Assembly: GCA_018343915.1 (NCBI GenBank)
Contig: JABRWF010000004.1
Location: 4,092,001-4,156,000 of the forward strand
Source: Agroathelia rolfsii
Lineage: Eukaryota > Basidiomycota > Agaricomycetes > Amylocorticiales > Amylocorticiaceae
Length of the DNA stretch: 64,000 bases
Reading direction: 5' to 3'
Part shown: piece by piece, positions 1 through 10,593 of the stretch
How positions within the stretch are numbered: the stretch's first letter is position 1
How the letters are laid out: each line of letters opens with the position of its first letter
The notes under the pieces: model-generated
What the model was told of the DNA's origin: nothing
The model's database searches: none
What the model saw: the letters and a program-made list of their open reading frames with translations, nothing else
Translations under genes and position numbers: made by a program

Positions 1-401
1 ATGTATCAAGTTGATGGATACTCAGTGAATATTCCGGCTGTACTCCGTACTGGTGCTGGATTCTCTATAACTTGTCTATTTCTTTTGACCTGGCTTGGCT
101 CAGCGTTTGGAGCCAACCTTTGAATGAAATACTGTTTTACTCGGGAACAAAATAAATAGTCACAAGTCAGGCGAGTGTGGGTAGTATCGATTACATGTGG
201 ATTGAACTTAGTGCCTTTCCTCGGGAACAGAATACTATAAATCTAGGCGGCTATGGGTAGTGTTGATCAATGTATTTTAGTAGGTTGTCAGCATCTCCCA
301 TTTATAGCTATGATTTAAGTTAATTATATACTTTAGGAGGCGTTGGTCTGGTTATTTGGCTGATAGGTGAAACCGGGCAGACATTGTCTGGCCCATTCAA
401 T
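1..401. other. Non-coding left edge with diverged direct repeat
   Basis: No coding exon was seen here. The stretch lies downstream of the COQ6 stop codon, which is on the minus strand. Two similar segments, around 137-196 and 220-277, share the words 'ctcgggaaca', 'aata' and 'gggtagt' in the same order, about 82 bases apart, so they look like a decayed tandem duplication. No promoter or RNA gene could be identified. Confidence 0.4.
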
Positions 402-2354
402 TTATCTCCTTGAGAATCTTTCCAGCCCCTGTTTCAGTATGTCTGCAGCCACATTGCCAACCATTTTCGCAACCCGAGCACCTTGTGTAATCGCCTCAGT
501 ACCGGCGCCGGCTATGTTCCACGCTTGGCCTTGAGAAGAGAACGGAGATGGAGGGCTAAACTTGCGGGCGCCGGCGACACCCATGACCGCTGCCTTAATC
601 CAGTCTAGCTCGTTCAACACTTCAAGTCCCGCCGAGCGAGCCCACACGACGGGTTCAACCGTAGTCGAATAAAGCTTGTGCAGTTTGTCCACAATGGCCA
701 TCATCGTATGGTTTTCGAAGTAGCGAGCGCGAGCGTAAGGCTGCAGAGCAGTGTAAGAACCTGTCCAATATCAAATATTGAGGATGCCGGGCCCATGTGC
801 ACACCAAGAGTATATGGAAACTGACCAATGTCACCACCATATTTCGCAGCCTCTTCGATACATCGGACCAGAGCCTCAACATCGCCTAAACCCAAATTCA
901 ATCCTTGTCCAGCAAGTGGATGTATGGTGTGAGCAGCGTCTCCAACCAGTGCAATCCGTTCTTGCACATATTCATCCGCATGGTTGAATCTCAGGGGGAA
1001 TGAGGCTGCAGTCCCCGGTTGGATGGCCGTCACAGCCGGTGGCACCCAGTAGGCATCTTCAGGAGGCAAACCTACATTAGCCGCTATAGAAGCACCAGAC
1101 GCCAAGGCAGAGCGTGCTGTAATTCCATGAGAAAGCTCTCGGAACACGATCTCCTCCTGTAGAGCACGGGCGTCGATAGGTTGTCCAAGTGCAATAGTCT
1201 CCAGAATACGATTATGCAAGTATCTTATAGACACTTCGGGAAGCCTGAATGCCACGTTAATCATGTCAACCAGTACCTGAGGATCTGCAGCCAGTAGCGC
1301 TTTGGCAAGCGGAGGCTTGGTGGACCAAACCAAAGAAGATCTGGTTTCTGAGAGGGGCAAGAATGCAATGGGCCCTGTGGGTAGGAATCGCTGGTATGCT
1401 GTCGTGTTTCCGTTGGGCGAAGTAAATGTCGAGCGTGGTTCGTGCTCCAGAGTCGCAACAATAGCTTGAGTATCGTAGCTCCACCCAAAGGAGGATATCC
1501 CCGCGAATGCACGAACTGGCGAGTTGAATCCATCGGCGCCTACTAATAAGCGAGTACGTAGAGTACGACCTGATGACAGCTTTACGATAGGCCATGAATC
1601 TGTGGATGGTAGGATAGCAGTCACTTTGGTATTATCAAGGAGCTCGGTTCTCGCAGTTGGAAAAGAGTATATATGCCGGAGTAGCGCTCGCTGGAGGTTT
1701 AAATTCTCCGTAAGATATGCCATAGAGCCAGAAGGGACTTCCAGATCTGAAGCGTTGAAGGATATGCGCGCGTCTGAGATGCCGTCCCATACCTGTCACG
1801 GTCTTATTGGTCAGTGCCGCGGTGCGAATGAGCTTTTTCTAGGCATACTTGCATATCTTCCATACGGCAAACTCTACTACCCTCAACGTGCCCCCATGCA
1901 CCAATTTCTGCTCTGATATTAGCCTTAAACTAGGGAATACTGACAGCGTGCACACCTGCTAGGAACGACCGAGATGAATTCGTGATGGAACTGACACGGT
2001 TCGAGAAAGACTCGGGCGATGAGCTCCATTCCTTGATCCTGGAAAGATCACCAGCCTCAACAAGAACGACTTTTTGAGACGACAAAGTACGAGAAGAGCC
2101 TGAGGAATAGAAATTTCAGCTTAGGTTGTAACCGTTGTTATGATATGATGCGGACCTAATGCACTGGCAAGTGCTAGACCAGCTGGACCACCTCCAACTA
2201 TGAGAACATCGCAGCTCTCGTGCTCCTGTCCTTGACTGTCACATGAGGATCCTGCAATACCATGAGCATGGCGTCTTGCGATAGCAAGAGGAGAGTATTG
2301 AAGCCGAGAATGTGATACGCGAAGGGTCCGAGCAGTTACGCAGGATGGTCTCAT
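402..2354 (-). CDS. COQ6: Ubiquinone biosynthesis FAD monooxygenase COQ6, mitochondrial
   Basis: The product is a flavin-dependent monooxygenase that hydroxylates the ring of the coenzyme Q precursor (C5 position) on the matrix face of the inner mitochondrial membrane. The first exon (ATG at 2354) encodes a basic, Ser/Arg-rich leader typical of mitochondrial import, followed by the dinucleotide-binding motif DVLIVGGGPAGLALA. A central exon carries LLVGADGFNSPVR, the second FAD motif. Downstream comes ALVGDAAHTIHPLAGQGLNLG, the conserved GD motif that contacts the flavin ribityl chain. The last exon, after an intron that restores DIGS-YTALQPYARARYFEN, ends at the stop at 402-404. Several short introns interrupt the gene; the junctions between 1720 and 2120 are approximate. 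The sequence is close in type to yeast Coq6 rather than to plant or bacterial UbiH. No break was seen. Confidence 0.9.
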
Positions 2355-3068
2355 TGGCGTTTTAAGCTATTGAATTGAGATTGTACGCTCCTTTACGGGT
2401 GTGCGGGCAAATTGGTTAATGCTATTTGATATTGTAGTAAGTTCGAGACTTTCAACAGAAACCAGCCTGAGTGTGAGGACTGACTCGGAAATCGTCCAAT
2501 GGCAAGTGGGCTGTTCCGTGCCTTTCGGAGAGCCCGAGTTGCTTCCAACCAGTCACGTTGATGTAATGACGTAATGCCCAGCCCTAGTGTGGCACTGGTG
2601 CTCAACCAAATTTTCATCCTCAGGCTATCTCACATCTCGACTCGGATTGCACACCTTCAACCATGTTTTACGGTGCATCATGTGTGACTTATTGATCCCT
2701 CTATAATATTCAAACCCGTATTGGTTCCTAAACTTCAATGATCTATCTTGGAGGCGACTTGGATTTACTAGTGATAAATTTGAAGTTAATCAAGCTATAT
2801 TTGATCTTTACAGGAATACATGTTCGATTGAATTACTCAAAGACGGCGGGCACTCTTTGCTGTACCTTCAAATAGGGAGTATGCAACATAGGTTGCCCCT
2901 ATCTACTTCTGGAAATCAGGCTAGAGCCCCAATTACCGCATCGTACATGCTAGCCATCGGAAATGACTTCTGGAGGCTGACAATGGTCATCGTACATATA
3001 ATACTCCGTCTTCTCCACTTTCCACTCCTTTCGCAGTTACTCCCACCCACACAGTACGATCTGCAAAA
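2355..3068. promoter_or_regulatory. Divergent intergenic region, COQ6 / small unknown gene
   Basis: This 0.7 kb region separates COQ6 (minus) from the small plus-strand gene starting at 3069, so it should hold both promoters. The open frames in it are short and show no protein-like character. A pyrimidine-rich tract near 3005-3040 lies just upstream of the plus-strand ATG, as is common at fungal transcription start sites. No specific factor site could be assigned. Confidence 0.35.
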
Positions 3069-3573
3069 ATGCACATGAAGTCATCCATCAATACGTCTCG
3101 TCCTGATGAACAAAAATCAGGGAGGCACTCCAAAAAGAGCCGCCTGGACCTGGATGCACCATCTTCCGAAGAGCAGAAGGTGTCGATTACTTCCGCTCAT
3201 CCGGATAAGAAGGAGGCCTTACGTCGAGAGGTATGTTACAGCGTCAGGTCATCGATGTCTTCTAACATTTCCTCTCAAGGTTCGTGGAGCAACCGAAGAT
3301 AGGGTCAACGTCGAATGGACTATTGCCGAATTGGCCGCCATTCGTATAACGGCCAAAAGCTTTGGCAGAGTTCAGACACGCGGCGAAGGCTCACTCGATC
3401 GTTGGCCCCGTGTTTCCCCATGCTCTCAAATGCACCTGCGACCAGAGCGACTTCAGGCCCAGATTTTACCCACCGAAGACGATGAATATGTTGCCCGTGG
3501 TCAATGCATGCTTCGATACCAGCGCTTGCTTAGTGGCAGAGGCGAGGCCTGGGGCGACAATTTTGGTCCCTAG
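3069..3573 (+). CDS. Small hypothetical protein, two exons
   Basis: The family is not recognised. Exon 1 (3069-3230) encodes a hydrophilic, Ser/Lys/Glu-rich N terminus of 54 residues. A 49-base GT..AG intron (3231-3279) joins it in phase 0 to VRGATEDRVNVEWTIAELAA, and the frame closes at 3573, giving about 151 residues. A second frame over 3362-3739 is also open and reads protein-like (it includes MNMLPVVNACFDTSA and PSLLKKTCVGIRFKH), so an additional unseen intron could switch the C terminus into that frame and extend the gene to 3739. There is no signal peptide or membrane segment. It lies between COQ6 and a P450 gene, which gives no hint of function. Confidence 0.35.
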
Positions 3574-4161
3574 TTTATTGAAGAAGACCTGCGTCGGAAT
3601 CCGATTCAAACACCTCGTCCTGACTGTCTTCAGTGCCGCAGATATCAAGAATGTAGGGGTTGTGTTAGAAAGGCTGAGCTATAGAGGGTCCCTAGAGATG
3701 GGAATGGCAGGAGAGGATGCGAAGGTAGAGAATGAATGATTATAAAATACATTGGAAGCTTAATTAAACATGTTTTCAATAGTCTTGAACGTCGATGAGT
3801 AATAGAATCTAGAGTTGTACCATGATGCTACGTGTAGTACTAATATTATCTCAGTTGACTGGGTATCGGTAATGACATCAATGTTGGATTGAGCTCAAAT
3901 TGTCATTAAATTTGCTAGGTGATCGGTTAGCTCAAGATGTTATAGGAGCATATATGACGTTTGACGAGATTCCTTCAAGAAAGAACAACTGATAAGCTGT
4001 CAGTGGGCTGATGTCACGATTAATGCACGTGATACCTTTTTTTTTGGAAGTCCTCATCTTTTTGCAATGGTTACTCACCGCCGGCGGACGCCCGGACATC
4101 TGAAAGTTCTTGAAAATGAGGGGGTCCGGACGAAGCTGGCGATACGTGGCAAGCTACCACT
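3574..4161. other. Intergenic region upstream of P450-A
   Basis: The sequence is AT-rich with no convincing exon. A GC-rich patch (about 4075-4140, with 'ccgccggcgg') and a poly-T run (4028-4036) precede the P450-A ATG at 4162. The first 160 bases would belong to the 3' part of the preceding gene if its alternative reading frame is used. Confidence 0.3.
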
Positions 4162-6520
4162 ATGTTTACTCTCAATCTGGTATCTCATTCCCTCCTAGCC
4201 GGTGCAATAATATGGCTCCTTCGACATCTTTTAAAGATGGGCTTCACGAGGTCTGACGTCAGTAACGTCCCAGGTCCTAAGATGAGCTCATTCTTCGGAG
4301 GTAAGCATCTCAATGGCTCCAGTATTTATCGGAAATCACCTACAGCTTGGTTTGAAAAGGTAATTTGAATGAGTACTTTGCTCCAGATTCTTGGGGCTGG
4401 CAAGCATACAACATCAACAAGTTCGGGCGTATCATGCGGCTTTGGGGGCTATTTGGTATTAAACAGCTTTGGGTGTCAGATCCCCTCGCACTCCATTACA
4501 TTTATGTCAAGGAAGCGCATTTATATGATTTGCCCGGTTGGACATTAGAGTGCGTCGCAAGCTATCGTCTGGTTGAATTGATGGTGTATATTATACTCAC
4601 AGTTCTTGACTTTGGGTTATAGAGCCCGTAGGATCTTGCTTGGTGATGGTCTTCTGACTGTCGCGGGTTAGTACATATATGTACTATTCCCGAAGTGATG
4701 CTTATAGCAACAGGCGACCGTCACAAGAAACAGAGGAAGATGATGAACCCAGTGTTCTCAATAAAACATATGAAACTCATCACTCCATTATTCCATGAAA
4801 TTGCTCATAGGGTCCGCGATGCCATTACAAAAAAGGTAGCGGACAATCCGCAAGAATTAGATATGCTACTATGGGTCTCCCAAGCTGCCTTAGAGCTTAT
4901 TGGCATCGCTGGCCTGGGCCATTCCTTTGAGACGTTTGACGAGTCTACTCATCCTTCCGCTTATACCCAGGCTGTGAAGGACTTCCAGTCAGTTTCTCTT
5001 CTCCACTTTCTTCGTAGTCTTATTCATGTTGAACTTTGCTGAAAGGCCAGCCATGGGGAAACTTGCCGTGCATTTACGCCTGCTGGATTTCACAAGGGGA
5101 TTCTTGACGGACTGGATTAAGAGAAAATTGGTTGATTTAGTACCATCAAAAAGATTGCATCACCTTGTTCGTTTTATCAGCATATTGCGCTAATTATGGG
5201 CTGCTTATGATATGTTCGCAGGCTGATATAACAGATGTGATGCATTCAACATCTTGTAACGTGCTCGACCAAAAGCTGCAGGCCTTGGATGCCGGAGATA
5301 ATTCCACGATCCAACAGATAGGCGAAGGAAAAGATATAATTAGTATTTTGAGTGAGTGCCTGTTGCTTTTTCGCTATTTAAGCAATGTCAATCCTCAAAA
5401 TCACTTTTAGTCAGGGCAAATAGGGATGCTGCACCTGAGGATCGTCTTCCGAATGACGAGGTTCTTGGACAGATGTCGTATGCGTTCATTTGTTCCGATG
5501 ACCAAAACCTACAAGTTATCTATAACCTCATATGCATCTTGTCAGGACATTGATTTTTGCTGCATTCGACACAACGTCATCCGCTCTCGCCAGAATCATA
5601 TACTTGCTCTCACGTCATCCTGATTTACAAGACAAATTACGAGCAGAAGTCACTGCCGCATTGAAAAATGGTGACATTTCATATGAGGATTTAGTGAGCC
5701 TCCCGTATCTGGAGGCCATTTGCCGCGAGACATTACGATTGTAAGTGTATATGATATGTTCTACTATGGACGTGCCGTGATATATTTATGCAATATCAAT
5801 ATCAGATACCCACCAGTTCCACAGCTCACCCGCCAGTACGTCTTCTGCTAGTTATGTCATCGATATTACTTATCAGGCAGTGTAGGACTCTTCAAGACAC
5901 GGTATTGCCTCTATCCACACCTATCACCGGTGTTGATGGCAGGGAAATGAGCCACATCCATATACCAAAAGGCACGGATATTATAACCGGTTTCATGGCC
6001 TGTAACACCGACAAACTTATTTGGGGCGACGATGCCACTGAATGGAAGCCTGATAGGTGGTTGAAGCCACTTCCTGAGAGTGTCACAGCCGCTCGTGTTC
6101 CGGGCGTATATGCAAACATGTAAGCATCTGTATCGATCATTCGTATTATATTTAAATGATCTATGTCTCCCAGGATGACATTCTCAGGTGGTAGCAGGTC
6201 ATGCATGTAAGTACATAGCAACCGCCAGCGCCGTCTAATGTCAATTTTTCTAATACTCGACTCAAATACATCAAGTGGCTTCAAGTTTTCTCAGCTTGAG
6301 ATGAGTCAGTTCTTGCCTCCGTTTTCTTAGTAGGTATTGACACTCAATCAACTGTTTTTCAGAAGTAATACTGGCCGTGCTTTTGAAATCATTTTCATTT
6401 GAGCCCATCGAAAACAAGGAAATCAAATTTAACATGGGAAGTATCGTCTGGCCTCGAGTTGTGGGCGGTTCTGGTAAGGCAGAGCTTCCTATCAAAGTTT
6501 CTTTGGTGAAACCTCTATAA
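4162..6520 (+). CDS. Cytochrome P450 (copy A)
   Basis: A membrane-anchored haem monooxygenase of the fungal microsomal type; substrate unknown. Exon 1 gives an N-terminal hydrophobic anchor (SLLAGAIIWLLRHLL) followed by a Pro/Gly hinge (NVPGPKMSS). Next are the substrate-recognition part (SDPLALHYIYVKEAH), the helix C region (DRHKKQRKMMNPVFS), the I-helix oxygen-activation motif (FAAFDTTSSALAR, near 5560), the K-helix ExxR (CRETLRL, near 5730) and the meander (WKPDRWLKPLPE). The haem loop is FSGGSRSCIG with the Cys ligand near 6200, and the C terminus is VVGGSGKAELPIKVSLVKPL. At least ten short introns interrupt it; one splits the haem loop just after the Cys. No stop or frameshift was seen, so it is probably functional. 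It converges on copy B, with about 580 bases between the two stops. Confidence 0.85.
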
Positions 6521-7096
6521 AACCGTTATTCCTTCTCTTTATAATTCTGTACTGTTTTCTATTCCTTTTTCCCATTTCCGACAACTCTCTTCTTCATTGT
6601 CACCTCATCCTCATGGAATAAAGTTTATTTGCACATGGACTTTCAAGTTCTTCTATATTGACTACTTTCTAAACTGGGTAAATGTATATATGGGTGTGTT
6701 GTGGCTTTGAGTCGGGGTGCGTACAACTTTGTGTAGAAACACGAGCTGCACAATACTTGCGAAATGCTCTTGAAGCCCTCAATAGGCCATGGAGTTAGAT
6801 AGCTGTTCAGGTAAGGTGGTACAACCAGACGAAGCTACCTCAGAATGCGTCCGTGTTGAAATTTGTAGGGAAAACAAGGACCTCCCAGCATCCTTTCCAG
6901 TTGATTCTCTTAATTTACCATCGATGACGAAGGGGTAGGCATACGATAGCATTGGTTTTCAGCCACTTTCAAATGCATCTAGCCCATCTATTCTAATGGC
7001 CCCTGTCGGTCATTCACGAATGTCTACGTCTTTGCATTAATGCTACTAAACTATATACGAATCTGACACACATAGAGAACTTTGAAATGAAGACGC
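6521..7096. other. Convergent intergenic region between P450-A and P450-B
   Basis: Both flanking genes end here (stop codons at 6518-6520 on plus and 7097-7099 on minus), so it holds the two 3' UTRs. A pyrimidine-rich stretch at about 6530-6600 and 'aataaa' at 6618-6623 could serve 3'-end formation of copy A. No exon was found. Confidence 0.35.
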
Positions 7097-9435
7097 TCAC
7101 GCCTTGACCAAAGAGACCTTGACTGGAAGCTCTGGCTTACCAGGACCCCCCACTACCTTGGACCAGATAACACCAGCCATATTGAATTCAATCTCCTTGT
7201 TCTCTGCTGGCTCAAATACAAATGCCTGGATGAATAGGGCCATGACAACCTCTGCGAAAATTTATGATGAGAATTGTGGGTAGTGGGAAATAACGGTTTG
7301 AATACGAATACTGACTCATTTCGAGTTGGGAAAACTTGAAACCACTATATGGGGACAATAATAAGATTATCAAGCATGGTTTATCATCTGAGTTATGCAC
7401 GTACATGCAAGACCGCCCGCCGGCAGAGAACGTCATCCTGAAAATCGAAGAAATTATTCAGAAACATTAAGGAGTTTTTCAATCCTCGGCACTAGCACTT
7501 ACAAGTTTGCATAAACACCAGGTATACGGGCAGCCAGGACACTCTCTGGAAGTGGCTTCAGCCACCTATCAGGCTTCCACTCAAGGGCATCATCTCCCCA
7601 GATGAGCTTGTCCCTATTGCAGCCCATAAGACTGAGTATGATATTGGTGCCTTTCGGGACATGAATGGCATTCATTTCCTTGCCGTCAGTACCGGTGATC
7701 GGAGTAGAGAGTGGGATGACACCGTCCTGGAGGCTCCTTCACGGCCAGTTAACGATACTGCTTATATATTAAGAAAGAAACATACTCTCGGGAAAGATGA
7801 GGGGCCGGCGAATACCTAACGGTGCAAGGGCGGGAATGAGTTTTTTTTTGCTAATATGCCAAGTTGTACTTACAAGCGGAGAGTTTCCCGACAAACAGCC
7901 TCAAGATATGGGAGATTGACAAGATCTTCGAACGATATATCACCATTGTGCATGGCTTCTGAGATCTCGGCACGCAACCTATCCTGTACGTCCTGGTGGT
8001 GTGAGAGCAAATGAATTATTCTGGCCAGTGCAGATGATGTAGTATCGAATGCAGCAGAAATCAATGTCCTAGAAAGAGTTAGTATTTTAAATGAAATATA
8101 ATCCGATATAATTGAGTCTGATACATACGACATTTGGCCGAGAACTTCATCCTCTGGAAGACGGTCCTCGGGTGCGGCTTCTCGGTTCGCTTTAACTGGA
8201 AGATATAAGTGTTGAACCTCAGTGGCGGAGTGACTTCTTGCTTACTCAGAATGCTAATGATATCTCGCCCTTCGCCAATTTGTTGCATTGTAGCTTCATC
8301 CCCAGCATCCAAGGCGCGCAGCTTTTCACGATACACCTGGGTTGATGTTGAGTCCATGACGTCAACTATCTCAGTCTACAGATATTTTGAGTATTGGGGC
8401 ATTGAAATTCAAAGTTCAATCAACCAAACGTACCATTTTCTTCAACCGCTGGGATGGAATCATTTCAACCACACGGCGCTTGATCCAATCCGGAAGGAAT
8501 CCTCTAGTTAGGTGAAGCAGGCGCTGATAAACACTCAGTTCGGTCAAAATAGGTCTGAAAGAAATATTTGGAAATCAGCGGCTTTAACGAAAGGAGGGCA
8601 GCTTACTGTAATGCCTTAACGGCCTTGGTGTATGCCGATGGTTTTGCATTTTCTTCAAAAGATTCAAAAGAATACCCAAGTCCGGCAACACCAACAAGCT
8701 CAAGCGCAGTTCGTGAAACCCAAAGGAGCATATCTACTTCCTGTGGCCCGTCTGCCACTTGCTTGGAAATCGCAGCACGGACTTTATGACCAATATCATA
8801 AAACATTGGGATCATAAGTTTCATGTGCTTGGTAGAGAAGACAGGAGTTAATAGTTTGCGCTGCTTCTTGTGATGATCACCTGCCAAAGGCTGTCATGTC
8901 AAAATATTCGTCAAGTACTGGAAACTACTCACCAGTGACCGACAAAAGACCATTTCCCAGCGTAATCCTCAGAGTTCTAAAGGAAACTTGAAGTAAGTTT
9001 CCAGGTAACACCGGACCGTAATTCAGAAAACAAATTAGACTGAGACTTACTCCAAAAACCATCTAGGCTCCTCATAAGAGTATGCCTCCTTTACAAGGAT
9101 ATAGTGGAGCGCCAGGGGATCAGAAATATACACCATTTTCGAACCAAGAGGTCCCCAAAGTCGCATGACACGACCATACATTTCACTGTTCTTTGCATGC
9201 CAATCCCAGGAGTTTGGAGCAAAAAACTGCTTCATATTTCCTGGGTGTATGAGACACAATTAGCGCATGGTGCGCGCGGCTACCACAAAATAGCTTTCTT
9301 ACCTGAGAAGAATGAAGATCTTTTTGGACCAGGAATGCTCCCTATGTCAGACTTGACATATAACATTGTATATAGGCGGGAAAATATCCAGAGAGCTGAG
9401 CAGGCCAGGAGGGCCTGAAAGGTCAAAGAAAACAT
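7097..9435 (-). CDS. Cytochrome P450 (copy B)
   Basis: A paralogue of copy A on the opposite strand. The chosen ATG (9433-9435) aligns with the starts of the other copies (MFSLTFQALLACSALWIFSR). An upstream in-frame ATG at 9477 would add 14 residues with no counterpart in the paralogues. Key motifs are all present: hinge SIPGPKRSSFF, DHHKKQRKLLTPVFS, I-helix SAAFDTTSSALAR, ExxR in CRETLRL, haem loop FSAGGRSCIG with the Cys ligand near 7410, and C terminus GGPGKPELPVKVSLVKA. As in copy A, an intron falls in the haem loop after the Cys. No nonsense codon was noticed. Differences such as FSAGG for FSGGS, and the substitutions around the substrate-recognition regions, suggest it has diverged beyond a recent duplicate. 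Confidence 0.83.
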
Positions 9436-10593
9436 GATCGTAGAGCGCAGTGAAAGACCCGTCCTGCTGAATGGCACCTTTTATAGGGCTAAAATCAAGC
9501 CTTCCAGGCGTAGACCGGCAATCCGATAAAGAAGCATGAGCACGCACCATATGCCTCGTGAACACGACCCACAGGCATACGTACTCATCGTATATCTTGT
9601 AAGCAGTACCATATCTCCGCTGTGCGATACAGAAGCGTAAGACAATGCCGTAGGAAGTTGCAACATTAATAGGCTGTGAGGGGAATTGCTCAGGGATTCG
9701 CCGTTAACCGGGATTTGGCTGCAGCCGCATCGGCACACGAGGAGTAACCCTGCCAGTAAGTTCCAGTCATTACTATTGGCCTGCTGGCAGGCTGGCGATG
9801 ACCGTGATCACGGTGCAAAGTTATCGCTCATTACCAGTACAGGAGTATAGGCATGAACTGATAGTGATCCTTGTTCTGGTCGCGACCCAATAATGTATCA
9901 AATGGGCATAAGTACCTGCAGAAAGTCGATTCAGGATTGAGTATTGAGCCTGAGTTGTTCAATTGAACACTGAACCAGAGACCAGTAAGTAGTATCTGAC
10001 GATTCGGAGCTATCACCCAGTTGGTTAGTGTCATAACTTGGTCACACCCCAAGTTACCCTAATCATGAATCACTCACAAAACATGCATGCTCACTGGGAA
10101 ATATTAAATAACGTTAGAATCATTCTCACATGCAAAAATGGAAAGCGGGCTGTCGCGTTACTTGTAACACCAGCGCTAGGAATTCAAATCATTGATTCAA
10201 CAAATAGTATTATTATAATCATCGCACTATGGGGTTTTCAAAAGAAAAACGTCGTTTCTATCGATCTTTGGATAAATCCATCTAATAAGGATTTGGTAAA
10301 AAGTTATCACCACGTGACCTACTTTTCTGCCAAAATATGATTACGTGATGCTCGCTTTTACCGACCCTTTTACTCAAAGTAAAGTGGTTGGTAGAAGTAT
10401 TGGTAGAAATGTGACTTTTCCTTGGAAACTCTGGAGTGTCGGTCTGGTTCCGCAAAATTGGCACTGGAAGCATCGTCACTCACTCTAGCAATTGTCACTA
10501 CACATACACATAGAGCAACCTCGATTTGAAAGACCTTAGAGCTGGGGAATTGCTAGTAGTGCAAACGTCCCACAACGGGTGGACATTACTATC
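9436..10593. promoter_or_regulatory. Divergent intergenic region, P450-B / DCR2-like phosphatase
   Basis: This 1.16 kb region has no supported exon; the open frames in it are short and low in protein character. It must contain the promoter of P450-B (left) and of the phosphatase gene (right). The right part (10180-10500) is AT-rich. No repeat or RNA gene was recognised. Confidence 0.35.
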
